A stretch of DNA of 64,000 nt from DASZTV01 sp035548125 (GCA_035548125.1 DASZTV010000068.1:31419-95418), one strand, 5' to 3'; shown: positions 6,700 through 16,367, numbered from the stretch's first letter. Translations and numbers: made by a program. Notes: generated by a model not told the origin, from the letters alone.

Positions 6700-9600
6700 G
6701 TGAGCGCCGCCCTTCCGACTTACCGGCTGGTCCGCCCGCCGGTCGAGCCGGCAGCGGCGCCGGTGCTCGACGCGTCGCAGCAGGCGGTCGTCGATCACGA
6801 CAACGGCCCGTTGCTCGTGCTCGCCGGGCCGGGCACCGGCAAGACCACGACGCTCGTCGAGGCGGTCGTCGAGCGGGTGCGCCAGGGGGCGTCGCCGGAC
6901 GAGGTGCTGGTCCTCACCTTCAGCCGTAAGGCGGCGGAGGAGCTGCGCACCCGGATCGCCGCCCGGCTCGGCCGCACGGTCGTCGAGCCCTCCGCGTCGA
7001 CGTTCCACAGCTTCTGCTACTCGCTGTTGCGCAGCTACGGGGTGGCGCCCGGGGAGCGACTTCCGCGTCTGCTGTCCGGCGGTGAGCGGGAGCTTCGGGT
7101 GCGCGACCTGCTCGCCGGGCACGCGGCCGGGGAGGGCGAGACGCGATGGCCGGCCGAGCTCCGCCCCGCGCTGACCCTGCGGGGCTTCGCCCGCGAGGTG
7201 TGCGATGTCCTCGACCGCGCGGGAGAGCACAGCCTCGATCCCGCTACGGTGCGGGCGCTCGGCGAGCGCCACCACCGGCCGGCCTGGATCGCCGCCGCGG
7301 AGTTCATGGCGGAGTACTTCCAGGTGCAGTCGCTGCGCAACGAGATCGACTACTCCGGTCTGGTCGACCGCGCAGTGCGGCTCCTCCGAGGGCCGGCAGC
7401 ACAGGTCTGCCAGCGCTACCGGGCGGTCTACGTCGACGAGTACCAGGACACGGACCCGTCGCAGGAGGAGCTGCTCCGCCTGCTGGCCGGCAACGGGCGG
7501 CTGCTGGTTGCGGTGGGCGACCCCGACCAGTCGATCTACGGGTTCCGCGGCGCGGACGTGCGGGGAATCATCGAGTTCCCGGACCGCTTCCCGACGGCCG
7601 CCGGTGAACCGGCGCCGGTAACCGCGCTTCGGGTGTGCCGCCGGTCGGGGGCAGACCTGGTCGCGCTCTCGCGTGCGGTCGCGACCCGGCTTCCGCTCGG
7701 TGAGCTGACTCCCCGGCGTGAGGAGCACCGCGGGCTGCAGGCGGCAGGTCCGGACGGGCCACCACCCGAGATCCGGCTGTACTCCTCCGTCGCGGCCGAG
7801 GTCGCCGGCATCGCCGACCTGCTCCGTCGGGCGCATCTGCTCGACGGGATCGCCTGGTCCCGAATGGCCGTACTCGTGCGTTCCGGCGTTCGCAGCATTC
7901 CGACGGTGCGCCGGGCCCTGGTGGCCGCGGGAATACCGGTGACTGTTGCCGCGGACGAGCTGCCGCTGTCGCGCGATCCCGCGGTCGCCCCGCTGCTGCG
8001 CGCCCTTGAGGTCGTCGCCGCCCGGCTCAAGGCCCAGCGGCTCGGTCGGCCCGCCTTCCCTCTCGCACCCGAGATCGCGCGGCTGTTGCTGACCTCACCG
8101 CTCGCCGGCGCGAGCCCGGCGCAGCTGCGGGCGCTCGGACGCCGCCTGCGCGAGATCGACCGCGACCTGTCCGGCGGCCTTGCGCGGCCGTCGGCGGTGC
8201 TCATCGCGGAAGCGGTCGACGACCCGAGCAGCGTCGCGTCGATCGAGGACTGGGTGGCCGCGCCGGTGCTTCGCCTCACCAGGCTGCTTGGAGCCGCGGC
8301 GGAGGTGGCCGCCGGCGGCGGCAGCCCCGCGGAGGTGTTGTGGGCGCTGTGGGACGGATCGGACTGGGCGTACCGGCTGTCAAGTGCCGCGACCTCGGTC
8401 GACGCGGAAGGCCGGGCCGCCGACCGTGATCTGGACGCGGTGATCGGCCTGTTCGACGTCGCGAACCGGCTCGAGGACACCCAGCCGCGCGCCACGGTCG
8501 ACGGACTGCTCGAGGAGGTCGCCCTCCAGGAGATCCCGGCGGCGCCGTACGAAGAGAAGGCTGCCGCGCTCGGCGCGGTCCGGTTGCTCACCGCCCACCG
8601 GTCGAAGGGCCTCGAGTGGGACCTGGTGGTCGTCGCCGGCGTGCAGGAGGGCGTGTGGCCGGACGTGCGCCGCCGCGGGACCTTGCTCGATGCGGAAGGA
8701 CTCGCGGCCGGCGTCCCGGGCGGCGGCGCCACCACGGCATCGCTGCTCACCGACGAGCGGCGGCTGCTCTACGTCGCGGTCACGAGAGCGCGCCGCCGGT
8801 TGGTGCTGACCGCGACGTCGGGCACCGACGACCTCGCAGAGCGTCCGTCGCGGTTGCTGACCGAGACCGGCCTCTCGCTGCCCGACGCCGTCACGGCGAG
8901 CGTCGGGGTGCTCTCGACCGCGTCGCTGGTCGGGAGGCTGCGTCGCGCGCTGCAGGACCCGCAGCTGTCCGACGAGCTGCGCCAGGTGGCGGCCGGCTGC
9001 CTGGCCGATCTCGCGGACGCCGTCGACGAGTCGGGTGAGGCGCTCGTCCCGGCCGCGTCGCCCAGCCGTTGGTGGGGACTGCCGGACTGGACTGCGGGGG
9101 CGGCTCCGGTGCGCGATCCGGCTCAACCGGTGATGCTGTCGGCGTCCGCGGTCGCGGCATTCGACAGGTGCCCCCGCGCGTGGTTCCTCGATCGGGAGGC
9201 GCACGCGACCGAGAGCACCTCGACGGCGCAAGGGTTCGGCTCGATCGTGCACGGGCTCGCGGAGGCGGTCGTCGTGGGCGAGCTTCCCCCGGACCTGGAC
9301 GTGTTGGTCGAGCGGCTCGACGCGGTGTGGCACCTGCTTCCGTACGACGCGCGTTGGCAGGCGGTGAGAGACCACGGCGAGGCTCGCGCCGCGTTGCAGC
9401 GGTTCATCGCGTGGCACGCCGCCAACCCGCGACAGTGCGTCAGCGCAGAGGTCGACTTCGAAGTCGCGGTCGGACCCGACGTCGTGGTGCGCGGACGCGC
9501 CGATCGGATCGAGCTCGACGACACGGGAGGGCTGGTCGTCGTCGACCTCAAGACCAGTCGAAACCCGCCCACCGAGGAACGGGTGAAGACCGACCCGCAG

Positions 9601-9888
9601 CTCGGCGTCTACCAGTTGGTGACGCGTCACGGCGCGTTCGACGAGTGGTCGACCACACCCGGCGGCGCGGAGCTGGTCCAGCTACGCAAGACGACCCGCA
9701 ACGCGGTCAAGGTGCAGCGGCAGGGGCCGCTCGGGCCCGCGGACGACTGGGTGGACGCCCTCGTCGGCGGGATCGCCGCCGGCATCCGGCGAGAGGACTT
9801 CCCGGCGCGGGCCAACGACGGTTGTGGCTACTGCCGGTTCCGCACCTCCTGCCCCTCGCAGGACGAGGGCGCGCAGGTGATCGAGTGA
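6700..9888 (+). CDS. adnA: Motor-nuclease subunit AdnA
   Basis: A 1062-residue SF1A helicase plus RecB-family nuclease. It is one subunit of AdnAB, the ATP-dependent enzyme that resects DNA double-strand breaks in actinobacteria. Walker A is GPGTGKTT (43-50), the Walker B-like DEYQD is at about 246-250, and QSIYGFRG is motif III. A UvrD C-terminal half follows (TAHRSKGLEW, VAVTRARR). The nuclease domain has GRADRIEL and the VVDLKTS core (D949, K951). Four cysteines, C824 and C1042-x2-C1045-x5-C1051, have the AddB iron-staple spacing and imply a [4Fe-4S] cluster. Length fits Rv3202c. The stop overlaps the adnB start (GTGA). Confidence 0.94.
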   Translation: MSAALPTYRLVRPPVEPAAAPVLDASQQAVVDHDNGPLLVLAGPGTGKTTTLVEAVVERVRQGASPDEVLVLTFSRKAAEELRTRIAARLGRTVVEPSASTFHSFCYSLLRSYGVAPGERLPRLLSGGERELRVRDLLAGHAAGEGETRWPAELRPALTLRGFAREVCDVLDRAGEHSLDPATVRALGERHHRPAWIAAAEFMAEYFQVQSLRNEIDYSGLVDRAVRLLRGPAAQVCQRYRAVYVDEYQDTDPSQEELLRLLAGNGRLLVAVGDPDQSIYGFRGADVRGIIEFPDRFPTAAGEPAPVTALRVCRRSGADLVALSRAVATRLPLGELTPRREEHRGLQAAGPDGPPPEIRLYSSVAAEVAGIADLLRRAHLLDGIAWSRMAVLVRSGVRSIPTVRRALVAAGIPVTVAADELPLSRDPAVAPLLRALEVVAARLKAQRLGRPAFPLAPEIARLLLTSPLAGASPAQLRALGRRLREIDRDLSGGLARPSAVLIAEAVDDPSSVASIEDWVAAPVLRLTRLLGAAAEVAAGGGSPAEVLWALWDGSDWAYRLSSAATSVDAEGRAADRDLDAVIGLFDVANRLEDTQPRATVDGLLEEVALQEIPAAPYEEKAAALGAVRLLTAHRSKGLEWDLVVVAGVQEGVWPDVRRRGTLLDAEGLAAGVPGGGATTASLLTDERRLLYVAVTRARRRLVLTATSGTDDLAERPSRLLTETGLSLPDAVTASVGVLSTASLVGRLRRALQDPQLSDELRQVAAGCLADLADAVDESGEALVPAASPSRWWGLPDWTAGAAPVRDPAQPVMLSASAVAAFDRCPRAWFLDREAHATESTSTAQGFGSIVHGLAEAVVVGELPPDLDVLVERLDAVWHLLPYDARWQAVRDHGEARAALQRFIAWHAANPRQCVSAEVDFEVAVGPDVVVRGRADRIELDDTGGLVVVDLKTSRNPPTEERVKTDPQLGVYQLVTRHGAFDEWSTTPGGAELVQLRKTTRNAVKVQRQGPLGPADDWVDALVGGIAAGIRREDFPARANDGCGYCRFRTSCPSQDEGAQVIE

Positions 9889-12800
9889 GCAGTCCCAGCG
9901 CCGACGGCCGGTACCTGCGTGAGCTGCTCGACAAGGACTTCACCGACGAGCAGCTGGCCGTGATCACCGCGGACCTCGCCCCGCAGCTCGTCATCGCGGG
10001 GGCGGGGTCCGGCAAGACCACGGTGATGGCGGCCCGCGTCGTACACGCGATCGCGTGGTTCGGCGTACCCGCCGACCGCATCCTCGGCGTGACGTTCACC
10101 AACAAGGCCGCCGCCGAGCTCGCGGAACGGGTGCGTCACTGCGTGTCGCGGCTACCGGCTCAGGAGCAGACCCTCACCGAGGGTGAGGATCTCCCGACGG
10201 TCGCGACCTACCACTCCTACGCGGCACAGATCGTCCGCGATCACGCGCTGCGAATCGGCCGCGAGCCGGGGGCGACGCTGCTCACCGAAGCGGTGCAGTG
10301 GCAGCTCGCAATGCGAGTCGCGAGCCGGGCGCCCGGGCCGTTTCCGCACCTGGACTGGACGACCCCCTACGTCGCCGAGATGGTTGTCGCGCTCGCCGGG
10401 GAGCTATCCGACCACTTGTGCACCGCGGAAGCCGTACGCCGCCATGACGCCGCCGTGCGCGAAGCGGCCGAGCGGTTGCCGAAGCCGCTCAAGTGGGTCA
10501 AGGACATGGTCGAGCGCACCTGGTCCCGTGACGAGCTGCTGACCCTCGTCGCCGGCTACCAGGAAGAGAAGGCGCGCCTGGACCTGATCGACTTCGGCGA
10601 CCAGGTGGCGCTCGCCTGCCGCATCGCGCAGGCCGCTCCGGAGGTGGCGGCCATGGAGCGGGATCGCTACCGGTTGGTGGTACTGGACGAGTACCAGGAC
10701 ACCGGGGTGTCACAGCAGGTGCTGTTCTCGACGCTGTTCGGCGGCAGCCACGCGGTCACCGCCGTCGGCGATCCGAACCAGGCGATCTACGGCTGGCGCG
10801 GAGCGGCGGCGAGCAACCTGGCGCGCTTCTCCGAGCACTTCGCTACCCCTCTTTCGCTCTCTCGAGAGCGGAGCTCGGCGGCCACCGCGCCTCCCCTGCC
10901 TCTGATGACGACCTTCCGCTGCGACGGCCGGATCCTCGATGCCGCCAACGCGGTGGCGGGACCCCTCACGGACGCCCTCGTCCGGAAGGCGCGGTCGCGG
11001 GTTGACCTTCCGAAGCTCCGTCCCGTCGACGGTCGCGAAGCGGCCGGGCAGGTGGTCGTGACGCGACGGCCGACGGCGGTCGAGGAGGCGCAGTGGCTCG
11101 CCGACCGGATCGCCTCGGCCATCGCGGAAGGCGTCGCACCCGGCGAGATCGCCGTCCTGGGACGTCGGCGCACGGACTTTCCGCGGCTCCACCACGCCAT
11201 GACGTCGCGGGGGATCCCGGTCGAGGTGGTCGGCCTCGGCGGGCTGCTCGCGATGCCCGAGGTCAGCGACATCGTCGCGGTGCTCTCGTTGCTGGCCGAC
11301 GCGACCGCCAACTCGGCGGCGGTCCGGCTGCTCACCGGGCCGCGCTGGCGGATCGGGGTCCGCGACCTCGCGGCGATCGGCCGCAGAGCCGGGCATCTCG
11401 CGCGGTTGCGCGCGGTCGGCATGAGCGAGGACACCGAGATCGATGCGGGCGCGGACTCCCGAGCCGTCGCGGACGAGCCGTCGGTCGCCGCCGGGGTCGA
11501 CACCGTCCTCGCCCAGGCCACGAGCACCGCCGACCCGGTCGAGGCGCCGTCACTTCTCGAGGCGATCGAATCGCCCGGTGCGCGGTCGGGCTTGTCGGAG
11601 GAGGCCGCCGAGCGCCTCGCCCGCTTCACCGTCGAGATCCGGCGGCTGCGCCGGCTGGTCGGGCAGCCGTTGGTCGACCTCGTGACGGAGGTGATCGCCT
11701 CGACCGGGCTCGACGTCGAGATCGAAGCGTCGGACGCGCCGGTTGCGGCAGCGCGCAGTGCCAACATTCACGCGTTTCTCGACGTCGCGGCACAGTTCAA
11801 CGGGATCGACGGTGAGGCAGACCTGGTGGCCTTCATCGCCTACCTGCGCGCCGCTGCCGAGAGTGAGCGAGGCCTCGATCTGGGCGCGGTGTCCGAGGCG
11901 AACACCGTCAAGCTGATGACCGTCCACGCAGCCAAGGGACTCGAATGGGACGTGGTCGCGGTACCGGGACTCGTCGAGGGTGTCTTCCCGACGGGTAAGT
12001 CACGCTCGAGCTGGGTGACGGGCGCGCAGGTCCTGCCGTTCGCGTGCCGCGGTGACCGCAGCGACCTCCCCGAGCTCGGCGGGTTCGAGACCGCAGACCT
12101 CGAGGACTTCAAGGCGGAGTGCCGGTCGGACTCCCACGATGAGGAGCGTCGGCTTGCCTACGTCGCGTTCACGCGCGCCCGGCACCAGCTGTGGCTGTCG
12201 GCGTACAACTGGATCGGGAGCCGCAAGGATCCGTGCAAGGCGTCGCCGTTCCTCACAGAGGTGGTCGAGCTCGGCGAGCCGATGATCACCGTCGACGAGT
12301 GGTCCGACGAACCCGAAGAAGGCGCCGTGAACCCGGCGCTGGACGCGGGCGTCGCCGATATCGCGTGGCCCGCTGCGACGCCGCAGGAGGAGACGGCGTC
12401 ACGCCGGGGCGCCGCGGAGCTGGTCGAGGCAGCCCGCAGTGCCCGACAGCTCCCGGTCGAGCTCGCCGGCGCCGACGGCGAGTGCGCCGCGGACTGGCGA
12501 CGAGACACCGAGTTGCTGATCGACGAGGCACGACGTCGCCGCAACCGCGTCATCGAGGTTGCCGTCCCGGCGCGGTTGACCACCAGTCAGGTCGTTGCCC
12601 TCGCGCGCGACGAGGACGCGTTTGCCGCGGCGCTCGCCCGGCCGATGCCGGCTCGTCCGGTGCCGCAGGCGCGGCGCGGGTCCCGGTTCCACGAGTGGGT
12701 CGAGCAGCTGTACGGCGCGTCGACCCTGCTCGAGCCCGACGACCTGCCCGGCGCGGAGGACGCCGATCTGTCCGACGAAGAGCTGCTGACGCTGCAGGAA

Positions 12801-13169
12801 CGCTTCCTCGCCGACGGCTGGGGCCAGCGCAACCCCGTCGCCATCGAGGCGCCGTTCGAAATGGTGATCGGCGGCCGGCTGCTGCGCGGCCGGATCGACG
12901 CGGTCTACCGCAACGACGACGGCGGATTCGACGTGATCGACTACAAGACCGGCGCGGTCCTCACCGGACGTGACTTCGAGGCGGCCGCGCTGCAACTCTC
13001 GATCTACCGGCTGGCGTGGGCAGATCTCGCCGGCGTGGATCCCGAGCAGGTGACCGCGGGCTTCCTCTACGTGCGCGAATCACAGCTCAAGCGTCCGACT
13101 CACCTGCTCGGGCGCGACGAGCTGGCGGCGATCCTCACCTCGGAAACTGGCACGCAACCTTCTGACTGA
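9885..13169 (+). CDS. adnB: Motor-nuclease subunit AdnB
   Basis: A 1094-residue partner of AdnA, starting at the GTG inside the adnA stop (4-bp overlap). The N-terminal UvrD-type motor has AGAGSGKTT (38-46), DEYQDTGVSQ and NQAIYGWRGA. The second motor half has TVHAAKGLEWD and VAFTRARHQLW. The C-terminal RecB-like nuclease has GRIDAVY and VIDYKTG (D1019, K1021). It lacks the clustered cysteines of AdnA, so any Fe-S staple belongs to AdnA only. Size and layout match mycobacterial AdnB (Rv3201c). The heterodimer unwinds and cuts broken ends before RecA loading. Confidence 0.94.
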   Translation: MSSPSADGRYLRELLDKDFTDEQLAVITADLAPQLVIAGAGSGKTTVMAARVVHAIAWFGVPADRILGVTFTNKAAAELAERVRHCVSRLPAQEQTLTEGEDLPTVATYHSYAAQIVRDHALRIGREPGATLLTEAVQWQLAMRVASRAPGPFPHLDWTTPYVAEMVVALAGELSDHLCTAEAVRRHDAAVREAAERLPKPLKWVKDMVERTWSRDELLTLVAGYQEEKARLDLIDFGDQVALACRIAQAAPEVAAMERDRYRLVVLDEYQDTGVSQQVLFSTLFGGSHAVTAVGDPNQAIYGWRGAAASNLARFSEHFATPLSLSRERSSAATAPPLPLMTTFRCDGRILDAANAVAGPLTDALVRKARSRVDLPKLRPVDGREAAGQVVVTRRPTAVEEAQWLADRIASAIAEGVAPGEIAVLGRRRTDFPRLHHAMTSRGIPVEVVGLGGLLAMPEVSDIVAVLSLLADATANSAAVRLLTGPRWRIGVRDLAAIGRRAGHLARLRAVGMSEDTEIDAGADSRAVADEPSVAAGVDTVLAQATSTADPVEAPSLLEAIESPGARSGLSEEAAERLARFTVEIRRLRRLVGQPLVDLVTEVIASTGLDVEIEASDAPVAAARSANIHAFLDVAAQFNGIDGEADLVAFIAYLRAAAESERGLDLGAVSEANTVKLMTVHAAKGLEWDVVAVPGLVEGVFPTGKSRSSWVTGAQVLPFACRGDRSDLPELGGFETADLEDFKAECRSDSHDEERRLAYVAFTRARHQLWLSAYNWIGSRKDPCKASPFLTEVVELGEPMITVDEWSDEPEEGAVNPALDAGVADIAWPAATPQEETASRRGAAELVEAARSARQLPVELAGADGECAADWRRDTELLIDEARRRRNRVIEVAVPARLTTSQVVALARDEDAFAAALARPMPARPVPQARRGSRFHEWVEQLYGASTLLEPDDLPGAEDADLSDEELLTLQERFLADGWGQRNPVAIEAPFEMVIGGRLLRGRIDAVYRNDDGGFDVIDYKTGAVLTGRDFEAAALQLSIYRLAWADLAGVDPEQVTAGFLYVRESQLKRPTHLLGRDELAAILTSETGTQPSD

Positions 13170-13374
13170 GCCAGGCGTCGGAGCACCGTTGCCGTTGTTG
13201 TTGTTAGCAGGCACGTCGCCGGACCGGAGGTCGACGGCGCTCGCTACGTCGGGGCCTACGCGACCAAGCGGGCGATCGTTGTTGTCAGGTACACCAGCGG
13301 TCACTGGCACGCCGACGGCAGGGCGGTCAGGCACCAGGTCCGCACGACCGACTAGCGCCCTCTACGGTGGCGGG
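13170..13374. other. Intergenic region with coding-like in-frame extension of adnB
   Basis: This is a 205-bp gap before nudC. Reading on past the adnB TGA in the same frame gives 61 more sense codons with high GC at third positions, ending at a TAG (13353-13355). No ATG, GTG or TTG starts that stretch. It contains an uneven GTT repeat (GTTGTTGTTGTT near 13194-13205). It may be a decayed gene end or a remnant. I see no clear promoter, hairpin or RNA gene. Confidence 0.35.
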
Positions 13375-14235
13375 GTGAGCGCCATCCCGTCGTTGTCCCG
13401 CACGGCGGTCGATCGTGCGGCGCAACGGCGGGACGACCCGTCTTGGCTGGCCCAGGCCTGGGAGTCCGGGCGGTTGCTGGTCCTCAGCGACCAGGGCCAG
13501 ACGACCGTCGTCGAGGACGCGGTTCCCGCCCTCCATTTCGTGGCGGCTGGCGGATGGACGGGAAATGGCGAGCGGTTCCTGCTCGGGGTCGGGGACGACG
13601 GCGTTGCGTACTGGGGGACGGTCGGCGAGCTGCCGCGCGTGCTCGGGGCGCGGCCGAGCGACCTACGGCTGATGGGCGGGGCGCTGTCCGATCTCGATGC
13701 GGGGCTGCTCGTGACCCTCATCGCGCTCAGCAACTGGCACAGCACCCACCCCCGGTGCCCGCGATGCGGCGAACCCACCACGGTGATCCAGGCGGGGTGG
13801 TCGCGCCGCTGCGAGGCCGACGGCTCGCAACACTTCCCGCGCACCGATCCGGCGATCATCGTGCTGCTTCACGACGGCGCCGACCGCGTCCTGCTCGGCC
13901 GCCAGCCGAGCTGGCCGCCCGGTCGGTACTCGACGATCGCCGGGTTCGTCGAGGCCGGCGAGTCTGCAGAGCAAGCCGTGCATCGGGAGGTTCTCGAGGA
14001 GACCGGCGTACTGGTCGAGGACGTGGTCTACCGGGCGAGCCAGCCGTGGCCGTTCCCCGCCTCACTCATGCTCGGGTACGAGGCGCGCGTGGTGAGCGGG
14101 GACATCACCTCCCACGACCACGAGCTCGAAGACGTCCGGTGGTTCGACCGCGAGACGCTGCGTCAAGAGGTGGCATTGCTGCCGCCGGCGTCATCGATCG
14201 CCCACTGGCTTATCGCCGGCTGGCTCGACCGGTAG
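13375..14235 (+). CDS. nudC: NADH pyrophosphatase / NAD-decapping hydrolase NudC
   Basis: A 286-residue Nudix hydrolase that splits NAD(H) to NMN(H) and AMP and can remove NAD caps from RNA. The zinc ribbon has C128-x2-C131 and C146; the usual fourth Cys is replaced in CEADG, a variation I expect in actinobacterial members. The Nudix box runs from G190 (GFVEAGESAEQAVHREVLEETGV, split by its conserved REx2EE core). SQPWPFP is the NudC signature downstream of the box. The start is the GTG closest to a conserved N-terminus. The position next to adnAB and before mycoredoxin and uvrD2 matches M. tuberculosis. Confidence 0.92.
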   Translation: MSAIPSLSRTAVDRAAQRRDDPSWLAQAWESGRLLVLSDQGQTTVVEDAVPALHFVAAGGWTGNGERFLLGVGDDGVAYWGTVGELPRVLGARPSDLRLMGGALSDLDAGLLVTLIALSNWHSTHPRCPRCGEPTTVIQAGWSRRCEADGSQHFPRTDPAIIVLLHDGADRVLLGRQPSWPPGRYSTIAGFVEAGESAEQAVHREVLEETGVLVEDVVYRASQPWPFPASLMLGYEARVVSGDITSHDHELEDVRWFDRETLRQEVALLPPASSIAHWLIAGWLDR

Positions 14236-14241
14236 CGACCA

Positions 14242-14841
14242 CTAGGCGACGTGACCGATCTTGCGAAGGTCGCGTACCAGGGCGCGAAGCCGCTCCGTCG
14301 TCGCCTGCTTCGGGTCGGTGAGCCGCAGGCAGAGCAGCTCGCGGCCTGCCGCATGGATCATCCGCGCGGTGTATTCGGGATCGGTCAGCGCGAGGTCCGA
14401 GCGACGCAGCTCCTGGGCGAGGTACTGGACGACCTGCTCCTGCGACAGCGCGATGCGCCGGTGCAGCTCCGGTGGCGCGCCTTGGGGCGGCAGCAGAAAC
14501 AGCCGCCAGGTGGCCGGGTGGCTGTCGACCGCCCGCAGCGCGCCGTCGAAGGCGCGCACGAACGGGTCGGGGTCCGCGTCGGGGTCCGGCTCCGCGATCG
14601 CGGCGACGAACTGCGCACCGGCGCGTTCGGCCTCACGGTCGATCAGTGCGACGAACAAGCCGCCGAGGTCGCCGAACTGCTGATACAGCACCGGGCGGGT
14701 GATGCCGGCGGCGTCGGCGATCCGGCTCGGCGTTGCGGCGTGAAAGCCCTCGGCGTCGACGATGGCGTGCGCGATGTCCAGGATCTGCTCGCGGCGCTCT
14801 TCGGCCCTCATGCGGCGGCGGGCGGGCGCGATCACGGCCAT
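14242..14841 (-). CDS. TetR/AcrR family regulator, divergent to MpaB-type oxygenase
   Basis: A 199-residue TetR protein. The helix-turn-helix is PSRIADAAGITRPVLYQQF at about 38-56, and the C-terminal domain is of normal length. It is transcribed away from the oxygenase gene with about 107 bp between starts. That gap has a perfect TGTCAGT-N4-ACTGACA palindrome overlapping its own likely -35. It therefore probably represses itself and possibly the oxygenase. It ends 6 bp from the convergent nudC stop. Confidence 0.88.
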   Translation of the reverse strand: MAVIAPARRRMRAEERREQILDIAHAIVDAEGFHAATPSRIADAAGITRPVLYQQFGDLGGLFVALIDREAERAGAQFVAAIAEPDPDADPDPFVRAFDGALRAVDSHPATWRLFLLPPQGAPPELHRRIALSQEQVVQYLAQELRRSDLALTDPEYTARMIHAAGRELLCLRLTDPKQATTERLRALVRDLRKIGHVA

Positions 14842-14863
14842 GTTGACAGCGTAACTTACAGCC

Positions 14864-14881
14864 TGTCAGTATCAACTGACA
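14864..14881. promoter_or_regulatory. Palindromic operator in the TetR-oxygenase divergent region
   Basis: TGTCAGT-ATCA-ACTGACA is a perfect 7-bp inverted repeat with a 4-bp spacer, 23 bp upstream of the TetR start codon. On the minus strand it overlaps a TTGATA -35 (with TACGCT 16 nt downstream). Binding by the adjacent TetR protein would block that promoter. Confidence 0.65.
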
Positions 14882-14948
14882 CGGTGAAAGTTGTCGCCGT
14901 GAGAGTGGTGGCGACGGGTCGTCGTCGCGAGAGCGTCCGAGAGGCGAG

Positions 14949-16337
14949 GTGCGCGTGACGGTTCACTACCCGGAGCTTGCCAAGCGGGTCCTCGGCCAGG
15001 CGGAGCTGCAGCCCGGCCTCTACGGGGGCATCGACTTCAGTCGCGCGCCGTACCGTCACACCACCGACCTCGACGTCACGTCGACGCTGCCCGACTGGGC
15101 TGACGACCGAGCCCGGATCCTTGCCAACGATCGCATCGTCGAGCTGATCGCGACCGCGACGATGCTCGGCGACGTAGTCGCTGACCCGTACGCATCGCTC
15201 TCGGAGCAGTACGGCGTACGAGGCCTCACCACCATGCTGCGTCAGGCGTGCCGTGACGGGGTCGACGCGGTGCCGGATGCGCCGGAGGAGCTTCGTGCCT
15301 TCATCGCGGCGATGGAGGCGACCCCGGCGTGGGTGGACTGGGAGCTGATCGAGGAAGGCGCACGGCAGGCGCGCATTCCGGCGGCGTTCGTGGCGCCGTT
15401 CGTGATCCGCGGCGTCTTCCTCGGGACGTTCATCAACACCTATGCGGCGCTGCCGATGGCGCTCACCGGGGCGTTGTCCGGCGCGCGTGCGGCGCACCGG
15501 GTGAACGAGACGTCGAGCTTCTTCGCCGTGACGACGATGCCGGGCGCGCTGCGGCGAAACGGCCCCGGGTTCGCGGCGGCGGCGATGGTCCGGCTGATGC
15601 ACTCGATGGTCCGCTACAACGCGATGAAGCGCTCGACGCTGTGGGACGCCGAGGTCTACGGCATGCCCGTGCCGCAGGTGGACCAGATGCCGGCCGGCCT
15701 GATCAACGTCTACATGCTCGCCACCGAGGTCCGGAAGCGTGGCGACAAGCGGTTCAGCGACGCTGAGCGCGCGGTGGTCGAGTTCTGCCGCTACCGATGC
15801 TTCCTGCTCGGCCTGCCCGACGAGCTGCTGCCGAGCGAACCCGACGAGATCATCGAGACCTTCCACGCCCGCGGCGCGATGCTGCGCGACGGGTTCGACG
15901 ACGCGACCTGCGGCGAGCTGGTGCGCTCGACGATGGCGGCGTACGTCCGTCCCGGGCACTCGCCGCTCGACCGCACGTTGGAGTCGGTCGAGAAGAGCTG
16001 GAGCCGGGTCGGGTTCCTGCGGGCGTTCTGCCACAGCGATCGAGCCGCGGCCGAGCGGATGGGCGTTCGGGTGAGGCCACGCGACGTGGCGGTCGTCGGG
16101 CTGACCGCGCCGTTCATCATCGGCCGCAACACAGTCGTCACGGCGGCGAGCAAACTGCCGATGCTGCGCGGAATCTGCGACTCCTACGCCATCCGCGTGC
16201 TCAAGCAGCGGCTGCGGGCGTACGGCACCCCGGAGTTCACGACCGACCACACGAAATACCCCACCAAGGCCGCCCACGAAGGAGCACACGAAGTGGTGGC
16301 CGATCAGGACAACCAGGCCGAGCCCGTCGTCGTCTGA
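14949..16337 (+). CDS. MpaB/latex-clearing-like oxygenase (DUF2236 family)
   Basis: A 462-residue protein that I place in the MpaB/DUF2236 family, which includes haem-dependent oxygenases such as the latex clearing protein. Features that fit are the all-helical composition, conserved blocks (RGVFLGTFINTYAALPM, VNETSSFFAVTTMPGA, GMPVPQVDQMPAGLINV) and family-like length. There is no signal peptide, so it is probably cytoplasmic. The start could be GTG 14949 or GTG 14955. Control by the divergent TetR is likely. The substrate is unknown. The assignment is by overall pattern, not by one diagnostic motif. Confidence 0.65.
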   Translation: MRVTVHYPELAKRVLGQAELQPGLYGGIDFSRAPYRHTTDLDVTSTLPDWADDRARILANDRIVELIATATMLGDVVADPYASLSEQYGVRGLTTMLRQACRDGVDAVPDAPEELRAFIAAMEATPAWVDWELIEEGARQARIPAAFVAPFVIRGVFLGTFINTYAALPMALTGALSGARAAHRVNETSSFFAVTTMPGALRRNGPGFAAAAMVRLMHSMVRYNAMKRSTLWDAEVYGMPVPQVDQMPAGLINVYMLATEVRKRGDKRFSDAERAVVEFCRYRCFLLGLPDELLPSEPDEIIETFHARGAMLRDGFDDATCGELVRSTMAAYVRPGHSPLDRTLESVEKSWSRVGFLRAFCHSDRAAAERMGVRVRPRDVAVVGLTAPFIIGRNTVVTAASKLPMLRGICDSYAIRVLKQRLRAYGTPEFTTDHTKYPTKAAHEGAHEVVADQDNQAEPVVV

Positions 16338-16367
16338 CGGACTTCATGTGCCACTTCGTGGCCGCGA

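Noticed and set aside
13080..13334. 84-codon minus-strand frame after adnB
   Set aside because: It overlaps the adnB end, has a low-complexity NNNN stretch and no recognisable domain.
14843..14848. TTGACA as -35 for the MpaB-type oxygenase
   Set aside because: No -10 hexamer lies at 16-18 nt; the hexamer is inside the TetR gene leader.
14856..16289. 477-codon minus-strand frame
   Set aside because: Antisense shadow of the MpaB-type oxygenase, with no domain and no ribosome site.
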